DNA of 64,000 nt. It comes from Natronomonas halophila (GTDB lineage: Archaea; Halobacteriota; Halobacteria; Halobacteriales; Haloarculaceae). Shown one piece after another: positions 58,841 through 64,000 of this stretch. Position numbers and translations under genes: made by a program. Within the stretch, counting starts at the first letter, position 1. Every line of letters begins with the position of its first letter. The notes below the pieces were generated by a model that did not search any database, was not told the origin of the DNA, and saw only the letters and a program-made list of their open reading frames with translations. The DNA is taken from contig NZ_CP058334.1 in the NCBI RefSeq assembly GCF_013391085.1, forward strand, positions 372,001 through 436,000. The letters run 5' to 3'.

Positions 58841-59848
58841 ATGACCGACACCGAACGCGACGTCTTCCTCCCGGTGGCCGCCCAGCCGAGCGTCGACGCG
58901 CTCGTCGAGCAGGCGCGCACGGGCGAGGCGTTAGGCTACGACACCGCGTGGCTCCCCGAAACGTGGGGCCGGGACGCCGTCACGACGCTGACGAGTATCG
59001 CCCACGGCACCGAGGACATCGACATCGGAACCTCGATTATGCCGGTCTACTCGCGGTCGCCGGCACTCATCGGCCAGACCGCCGCCACCCTGCAAGAAGT
59101 CTCGGAGGGGCGGTTCCGCCTCGGCCTCGGGCCGTCGGGGCCCATCGTCATCGAGAACTGGCACGGCGCCGACTTCGGCAATCCCCTGCGCCGGACCCGC
59201 GAGACGGTCGACATCGTCAAGCAGGTCCTCTCCGGGGAGGAACTGGAGTACGACGGCGAGTACTTCGACCTGCAGGGGTTCCGCCTGCGCTGTGACCCGC
59301 CGGAGACCGTCCCGCCGGTCGAAACCGCCGGCATGGGACCGAAGGCCGTCGAACTCGCCGGCCGCTTTGCCGACGGCTGGCACGCGCTCATGCTGACTGC
59401 CGAGGGCATTCAGGACCGACTGGAGGATTTCAACCGCGGGTCGGAGATGGGCGACCGTGACCGCTCCGAACAGCGCGTCAACCTCTCGTTGACCTGCTGT
59501 GCGCTGGACGACGCCGAGGAGGCCAAGCGACTCGTCAAGGCCCACACCTGCTTCTACATCGGCGGGATGGGCACCTTCTACCGCGATAACCTCGCCCGGC
59601 AGGGCCACGAGGACGTCGCCAACGAGGTCTACGACAACTGGCAGGAGGGCGACCGCGAGGCCGCGATGGCCGCCATGCCCGACGACCTGCTGGAGGACCT
59701 CGCCGTCTGGGGCACGCCCGAGGAGGCCCGCGAGCGCTTCGAGCGGTTCGCCGATATCGACGGCCCGGACGCGGTTTCGGTGTCGTTCCCCCGCGGCGCG
59801 GACCTCGAACAGATCGAGCGGACGATGGACGCGCTGGCACCGAACTGA
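58841..59848 (+). CDS. LLM-class F420-dependent oxidoreductase
   Basis: 335 residues of luciferase-like monooxygenase/F420 fold: LGYDTAWLPETWGRDAVTTLTSIA (in parts), IGTSIMPVYSRSPALIGQ, FRLGLGPSGPIVIENWHG and ELAGRFADGWHAL. It resembles the haloarchaeal TIGR04024-type oxidoreductases related to methylene-tetrahydromethanopterin reductase; a true Mer function is unlikely in this organism. It is co-transcribed with the SDR. Cofactor F420 is inferred from family, not seen. Confidence 0.88.
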   Translation: MTDTERDVFLPVAAQPSVDALVEQARTGEALGYDTAWLPETWGRDAVTTLTSIAHGTEDIDIGTSIMPVYSRSPALIGQTAATLQEVSEGRFRLGLGPSGPIVIENWHGADFGNPLRRTRETVDIVKQVLSGEELEYDGEYFDLQGFRLRCDPPETVPPVETAGMGPKAVELAGRFADGWHALMLTAEGIQDRLEDFNRGSEMGDRDRSEQRVNLSLTCCALDDAEEAKRLVKAHTCFYIGGMGTFYRDNLARQGHEDVANEVYDNWQEGDREAAMAAMPDDLLEDLAVWGTPEEARERFERFADIDGPDAVSVSFPRGADLEQIERTMDALAPN

Positions 59849-60057
59849 CCCTTCTCACCGCAGCGTTTTCCGACTCGCCTGTTCCCGATAGATGGTGGGT
59901 GTTGGCACGACCCATCATTGTTATGAATTGACGTGTCATGTTTATAGTGTTCAGTAAATCGGGGAGAAACCGATTCCATCTGTGGGAATGAAATCAAACT
60001 AGATTACCGTTGGTAAATTTCACGACATTCATTACCCCAGGGTGTTACCGGACCGCC
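59849..60057 (+). promoter_or_regulatory. Promoter and long leader of the TAXI-TRAP operon with inverted repeats
   Basis: TTTATAG at 59941-59947 would start a transcript near 59970, giving a leader of about 88 bases. Inverted repeats are AATCGG/CCGATT at 59957-59975 (overlapping the predicted start) and the perfect TTACC-GTT-GGTAA at 60004-60016. The stretch is A/T-richer than the coding flanks. These are candidate operator sites. Confidence 0.5.
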
Positions 60058-61137
60058 ATGGCAGACGACACGCCATCGTTCCGCAGTGCGAAGAGTCGTA
60101 GAGGGTTTCTAACCGCAACCGGTGCTGGCGTGAGTACGTTCGCACTCGCCGGCTGTCTCGGCGATGGTGGCGGCAACGGGAACGGCGGGGGCGACGGCGA
60201 AGCTCCCGGCTCCGACGGCAACCTCGTGATGACCACGTCGGGGTCGGGCACGACCGCCTACGCCGCGAGTCAGGGCATCTCCGCGGCCATCGAGGAGGAA
60301 GGCGACGGCGACGTACGCGTCGACGCCCGACCCAGTTCGGGGACCGACGCCAACGTCGCCCGCCTCGACCGGGAGGAAAGCGACATCTCTTACATCCAAA
60401 ACTGGACGGCCGCCCGCATCCGTGAGGGCGAAGAGCCCTTCAACGACCTCAACTACCAGCCGTGTCAGGCCTTCCACCTCTACAACCTGCCGTGGATCTT
60501 CGCGTCGGCCAACCCCGAGTGGACCTCCGTCACCGACATCACCGGCGACAGTCGCGTCGTGCCGACCCCCCGTGGCTCCGGCACGCGCCCCGCCCTCGAA
60601 TACGGCCTCGATTACGCTACCGACGCCGAATACGACCGTACGAGCGTCCAGTACGGCGACCTCGGGTCGGCCTTCAGCGAAGGTCGCATCGACTCCGCCG
60701 CGATTACCATTCTCAACGGCGACATCGAGCCCGGCTGGGTCCAGGAGATGAAGGGCAGCGTCGACCTCCGCCTGCTCGATTGGCCCGAGGAGGCCGTCTC
60801 GCAGATGCGCGAGGACGACCGGCTGTTCATCAGCGACGTCGACATGACGAAGTTCGACGGCTACGACTACGCCTCGGATACCATCCCGAGCATCACCTTC
60901 GCCTACAACTTCATCGTCCGAGACGACCTGGACTACGACACGCTGTACGCATTCCTCGAAACCCTGCATGAGGCCCGCGAGAGTCTCTCGGATTACAACG
61001 CCCTGCTGGGCTATCACGCCGACTCCGAATACTGGGTCTCGGACATGTACGACGAGCTCCCGTTCCATCCCGCCGCCGCCGACTTCTACGAGGAAATCGG
61101 CGTCTGGCGCGACGAGTTCGAACGCTACGAGGAATAG
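60058..61137 (+). CDS. TAXI family TRAP transporter solute-binding lipoprotein
   Basis: 359 residues. The Tat signal SRRGFLTATG and lipobox LAGC are followed by a Gly/Asn-rich linker. The body has the TAXI family pattern (TTSGSGTTAYAASQGISAAI), ESDISYIQNWTAARI, RGSGTRPALEYGLDY and FAYNFIVRDDLDYD. It captures an organic acid outside the membrane and passes it to the permease encoded three bases on. Start chosen at MADDTPS because an in-frame upstream ATG adds residues unlike a signal peptide. Ligand unknown. Confidence 0.9.
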   Translation: MADDTPSFRSAKSRRGFLTATGAGVSTFALAGCLGDGGGNGNGGGDGEAPGSDGNLVMTTSGSGTTAYAASQGISAAIEEEGDGDVRVDARPSSGTDANVARLDREESDISYIQNWTAARIREGEEPFNDLNYQPCQAFHLYNLPWIFASANPEWTSVTDITGDSRVVPTPRGSGTRPALEYGLDYATDAEYDRTSVQYGDLGSAFSEGRIDSAAITILNGDIEPGWVQEMKGSVDLRLLDWPEEAVSQMREDDRLFISDVDMTKFDGYDYASDTIPSITFAYNFIVRDDLDYDTLYAFLETLHEARESLSDYNALLGYHADSEYWVSDMYDELPFHPAAADFYEEIGVWRDEFERYEE

Positions 61138-61140
61138 GCC

Positions 61141-63282
61141 ATGGAACCTGAGAAGCCACCCACCGTTCGTCTCCGCGAACGGTTCGACCGACCACGGGGT
61201 GAGCTCGCGCTCAGAAGCATCATCTACGTACTGGGGGTGTTCCTCACCCTCTTTACCGTCTACTACGCCGCGACGCTGTGGACGGACATCGGTCGCTACG
61301 CGAACGTCTTCTTCGGCGTCGGCGTCGCGCTGTTCTACCTCGTCGAGATTCTGGAGAACCACGTCGCCGACTCACAGGAAGGTATCGCCGAAACCGACCC
61401 CAGCAGCGGCGACGAGGAGGAACCCGACCCGTTCATCGAGACGCCGTTCTCGGACGCCTTCGGGCACCCCATCTGGTCGAAACTCGATTTCGTCGCGCTC
61501 GTCGTCGGCGTTCTCGTCGCCGCCGCGGTGTCGGGCTACGTCGAAGTCCACTACGCGCGCCTGCTCGACCGGGCACCCATCTTCGGCTGGACGACGACAG
61601 ACTACTACGTCGGGTGGGCCGCGATGGCGCTTGTCACCGACGCGACGCGGCGGGCCTTCGGCAACGTCATCGCCGGGGTCGTTGTCGCCGGTATCGCCTA
61701 CGCGTTCGTCGGCCCCGTCTTCGATTCGCCGTACCTCCCCGACGTCTTCTACCATACGGGGATGGACTGGAAGCAGGTGTCCCGCCACGGCGCCATCGGC
61801 CTGACCGGCGTCTACGGCTTCATCCTCGAAGTCGGCGCGACCGCTGTCGCCATCTTCCTGATGTTCGCGGGGATGGCCAAGGCCTACGGCCTGATGGATT
61901 TCGTGTTGCAGATCAGCCGCGAGGTGCGCAACGTCCTCGAAAGCGGCGTCGTGCAGGTCGCGGTCGTCGGCAGCATGATTATGGGCTCCATCACGGGCAG
62001 TGCGGCCGCCAACACCGCGACGACCGGGAGCTTCACGATTCCGATGATAAAGGACCAAGGCGTCCGCAAGGACTTCGCCTGTGCCATCGAGTCGGTCGCC
62101 TCCAGCGGCGGGCAGATGCTCCCGCCCATCATGGGGGTGGCCGCCTTCCTGATGGCGGACTTCCTCGCGATTCCCTACGTCGAAATCGTCATGGCCGGGA
62201 CGCTGCCCGCGCTCCTGTTCTACTTCGCGGTCGGCATCGCCGTCCACCTGACGGTCCACAAGTTCGGCTGGACGACCCCCGCCGACGGCCGCTTCGACAA
62301 GCGGATGCTGCTGGGCGGTATCCACTACGTCCTCCCGCTTGCCGTCCTGCTGTACACGCTCATCGGCCTCCGGTACTCGCCGCTGAGCGCGGGGCTGTAC
62401 ACCATGGCGGCGATGATTCCCTCAGCGCTGCTGAAACGGCTCATCGACGCCCACGACGCCGACGAAGCCGCGTCCGAGGTCGCACTCGATTTCGTCGTCA
62501 CGACCTTCGACGGCCTCCGGCAGGGCGCCGTCGACATGGCGCCGCTGGTCGGCATTCTCGCCTCCCTCGGCGTCGTCATCCAGATGGTCGAACAGACGGG
62601 ACTGGGCGCCCGCATCAGTTTCCGGATGGTCTCGCTTGCGGGCGGCGTCCTCGTCTTCCTGCTCATACTCGCGATGCTGACGAGCATCCTCTTCGGCCTC
62701 GGGATGCCGACGCCCGCGGCGTACATCGTCGTCGCGGCGCTGGTCGCGCCCGCGCTGGTCCAGATGCAGGTCCAGAGCCTGACGGCGCACATGTTTGTCT
62801 TCTACTTCGCGATGCTGTCGGCGATTACGCCACCCGTCGCGGTCGCGGTGGCCGTCGGCGCCCGCATCGCGGATTCGGACTTCATGCGCTCCTGTAAGCA
62901 GGCGCTCCGCATCGGCGCGCCCGGGTTCGTCATCCCCTTCGCCTTCGTCGCCAACGACAGCATCATCCAATGGCAGTACGTCGTCAGCGACGCCCGTGAG
63001 GCCGGCGGGTCGGCCCTGCTCGAGGCGCTCGTCCAGCCGATTCTCTTCGAGTTGGGCGTCGTCCTCGTCGGAACGGTCGCGCTGGTCGTCGCGACGGTTG
63101 GCTACGACGGCGTTCAGCGACTCCCGTGGCCACACCGCATCGGCTACATCGCCGTCGCCGCCGTCGCGATGTTCGCGCCGATGAACGCCGCCCAGTTCGC
63201 TGCGGCGGCCTTCGGCGTCGTCGTTCTCGCGTTGACGAACACCGGCCGACTGCCCGCGGTACTGACCCCGTCGCGGCAGTAA
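61141..63282 (+). CDS. TRAP transporter fused permease (TAXI type)
   Basis: 713 residues with many membrane spans. The N-terminal third is the small-subunit-like part, and the remainder is the DctM-like large subunit with GSMIMGSITGSAAANTATTGSFTIPMIKDQG (in parts), ESVASSGGQMLPPIMGVAAFLMAD and FGLGMPTPAAYIVVAAL. This is the fused 4TM/12TM permease of TAXI TRAP systems, driven by an ion gradient (often Na+). It is in an operon with the binding protein. Substrates of TAXI systems include glutamate and other carboxylates. Confidence 0.92.
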   Translation: MEPEKPPTVRLRERFDRPRGELALRSIIYVLGVFLTLFTVYYAATLWTDIGRYANVFFGVGVALFYLVEILENHVADSQEGIAETDPSSGDEEEPDPFIETPFSDAFGHPIWSKLDFVALVVGVLVAAAVSGYVEVHYARLLDRAPIFGWTTTDYYVGWAAMALVTDATRRAFGNVIAGVVVAGIAYAFVGPVFDSPYLPDVFYHTGMDWKQVSRHGAIGLTGVYGFILEVGATAVAIFLMFAGMAKAYGLMDFVLQISREVRNVLESGVVQVAVVGSMIMGSITGSAAANTATTGSFTIPMIKDQGVRKDFACAIESVASSGGQMLPPIMGVAAFLMADFLAIPYVEIVMAGTLPALLFYFAVGIAVHLTVHKFGWTTPADGRFDKRMLLGGIHYVLPLAVLLYTLIGLRYSPLSAGLYTMAAMIPSALLKRLIDAHDADEAASEVALDFVVTTFDGLRQGAVDMAPLVGILASLGVVIQMVEQTGLGARISFRMVSLAGGVLVFLLILAMLTSILFGLGMPTPAAYIVVAALVAPALVQMQVQSLTAHMFVFYFAMLSAITPPVAVAVAVGARIADSDFMRSCKQALRIGAPGFVIPFAFVANDSIIQWQYVVSDAREAGGSALLEALVQPILFELGVVLVGTVALVVATVGYDGVQRLPWPHRIGYIAVAAVAMFAPMNAAQFAAAAFGVVVLALTNTGRLPAVLTPSRQ

Positions 63283-63336
63283 CCCACCGCCCGTTTCCCG
63301 TTCTTATAAGTCGCGCCGATTTCCGACGGGATGAAG

Positions 63337-63343
63337 TATATAT
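63337..63343 (+). promoter_or_regulatory. TATA box for the ThDP enzyme gene
   Basis: TATATAT centred 27 bases before the ATG at 63367, a leaderless arrangement. This makes an in-frame ATG at 63331 unlikely. Confidence 0.6.
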
Positions 63344-63366
63344 CACTGGCCCCGACAGAGTGCGTC

Positions 63367-64000
63367 ATGACGGATTCGTATACGGGGGCGGACCTCTTCG
63401 TCGACGCCCTCGAACAATACGGGGTCCAGCACCTCTTCGGAAACCCCGGGACGACCGAGTTGCCCATCATGAACGCCCTGTCGGAAAGCGAGGTGGAGTA
63501 CGTCCTCGGCCTGCAGGAGGACGTCGCCACGGGGATGGCCGCCGGCTACGCCTCCACGCGCCGGTATCACGCCGACGACGACCCCGAGGTCTGTCCGGTC
63601 GGCGTCGCCAACCTCCACATCACGCCGGGCCTCGCCCACGGGACGGGCAACATCTTCGGCGCCGAATACGGCGGCGCGCCGATGGTCGTCACCGCCGGCA
63701 ACCACGAACTCGATTTCCGCCACGAGGAACCAATCCTGACCGGCGACCTCGAGGAGCTCGTCGACCAGTTCTGCAAGTACTCGGCGGAGGTAACTCATAT
63801 CGACGCCCTCCCGATGATGATTCGGCGCGCCTTCCGCGTCGCCATGACGCCGCCGACGGGGCCGGTCTTTCTCGCACTTCCGGCCGACGTGATGCAGACC
63901 GAAACCGACGCCTCGCCGGAACGCCTCGGGCCCATCCCCGACGCCGGGGGCGGCGACACGGCTCAAATCGAGGCCGCGGCGGACTACTTCGTCGAGGCCG
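63367..64000 (+). CDS. Thiamine diphosphate-dependent enzyme, acetolactate synthase/benzoylformate decarboxylase-like (3' end outside window)
   Basis: The visible 211 residues are the N-terminal Pyr domain of the ThDP family: LFVDALEQYGVQHLFGNPGTTE (in parts), then LGLQEDVATGMAAGYA with the conserved activating Glu, AEYGGAPMVVTAGNH, and TPPTGPVFLALPADV. The frame continues past the right edge. The group includes benzoylformate decarboxylases, acetolactate synthases and sulfopyruvate-type enzymes; the C-terminus would decide. It follows the TRAP transporter with its own TATA box, so the imported acid may be a substrate, which is inference. Confidence 0.88.
   Translation, partial: MTDSYTGADLFVDALEQYGVQHLFGNPGTTELPIMNALSESEVEYVLGLQEDVATGMAAGYASTRRYHADDDPEVCPVGVANLHITPGLAHGTGNIFGAEYGGAPMVVTAGNHELDFRHEEPILTGDLEELVDQFCKYSAEVTHIDALPMMIRRAFRVAMTPPTGPVFLALPADVMQTETDASPERLGPIPDAGGGDTAQIEAAADYFVEA

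Overview
The window is chromosomal DNA from a halophilic archaeon (class Halobacteria). The signs are very high G+C with strong third-position GC bias, acidic Asp/Glu-rich proteins, and TATA boxes about 26-28 bases before many start codons (leaderless transcripts). Twin-arginine lipoproteins, F420-type enzymes, archaeal box C/D RNP genes, an archaeal Rnl3-type RNA ligase, an archaeal pantetheine-phosphate adenylyltransferase and a pterin pyrophosphokinase of the MptE type point the same way. The genus cannot be fixed from sequence alone. No rRNA genes, CRISPR array, insertion sequence, integrase or replication origin was seen.

Layout. 1-2.5 kb: a carboxylesterase (cut by the left edge) followed by two tandem VOC ring-cleaving dioxygenases, resembling bacterial quinone-detoxification operons. 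2.5-7.0 kb: an AAA ATPase with a DUF4143-like tail, a HAD-HEAT fusion protein and a von Willebrand A protein. 7.0-11.3 kb: an RNA-processing island with Nop5, fibrillarin, an Rnl3-type RNA ligase and its PIN-domain partner. 11.3-14.6 kb: glutamate-cysteine ligase, a winged-helix regulator, CoaD, a small cyclin/TFIIB-like protein, a MOSC protein and a tRNA-Leu(UAG). 14.6-15.8 kb: a scar-like zone with extra tRNA 3'-end copies and a lower-GC, apparently truncated HalOD1-GAF gene. 15.8-25.2 kb: a Bat-type regulator, then a tightly overlapping six-gene minus-strand operon: PrkA, PrkA, YeaH/DUF444, SpoVR, a membrane winged-helix protein and YjbQ.

25.5-38.3 kb is mostly housekeeping or conserved haloarchaeal genes: UPF0179, aspartoacylase-like, AhpD-like, YdjM-like, acyl-CoA ligase, TrmJ, dihydropteroate synthase, trehalose-6-phosphate synthase, MptE, a metallo-beta-lactamase protein and a pilin-LamG fusion. 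38.3-64 kb is a catabolic and redox region. It holds a quinone oxidoreductase, a GlcD-type FAD oxidoreductase, two acyl-CoA dehydrogenases, sirtuin, cupin, glutaredoxin, a redoxin without the peroxidatic cysteine, an HpcH aldolase, a CaiB CoA-transferase, a drug/metabolite transporter, three SDRs and HyuA/HyuB. It also holds an antitoxin/PIN pair, a HAD hydrolase with a second MBL protein, an F420-type oxidoreductase, a TAXI-type TRAP transporter and, cut by the right edge, a ThDP-dependent enzyme.

Most notable: the C/D RNP and RNA ligase/PIN island with a symmetric TATA box between ligase and partner; the PrkA-PrkA-YeaH-SpoVR operon; the tRNA-Leu fragment array; the stable hairpin at the predicted 5' end of the mptE transcript; the Cys-less redoxin behind a tandem repeat; and an acyl-CoA dehydrogenase with Asp at the usual catalytic Glu position.
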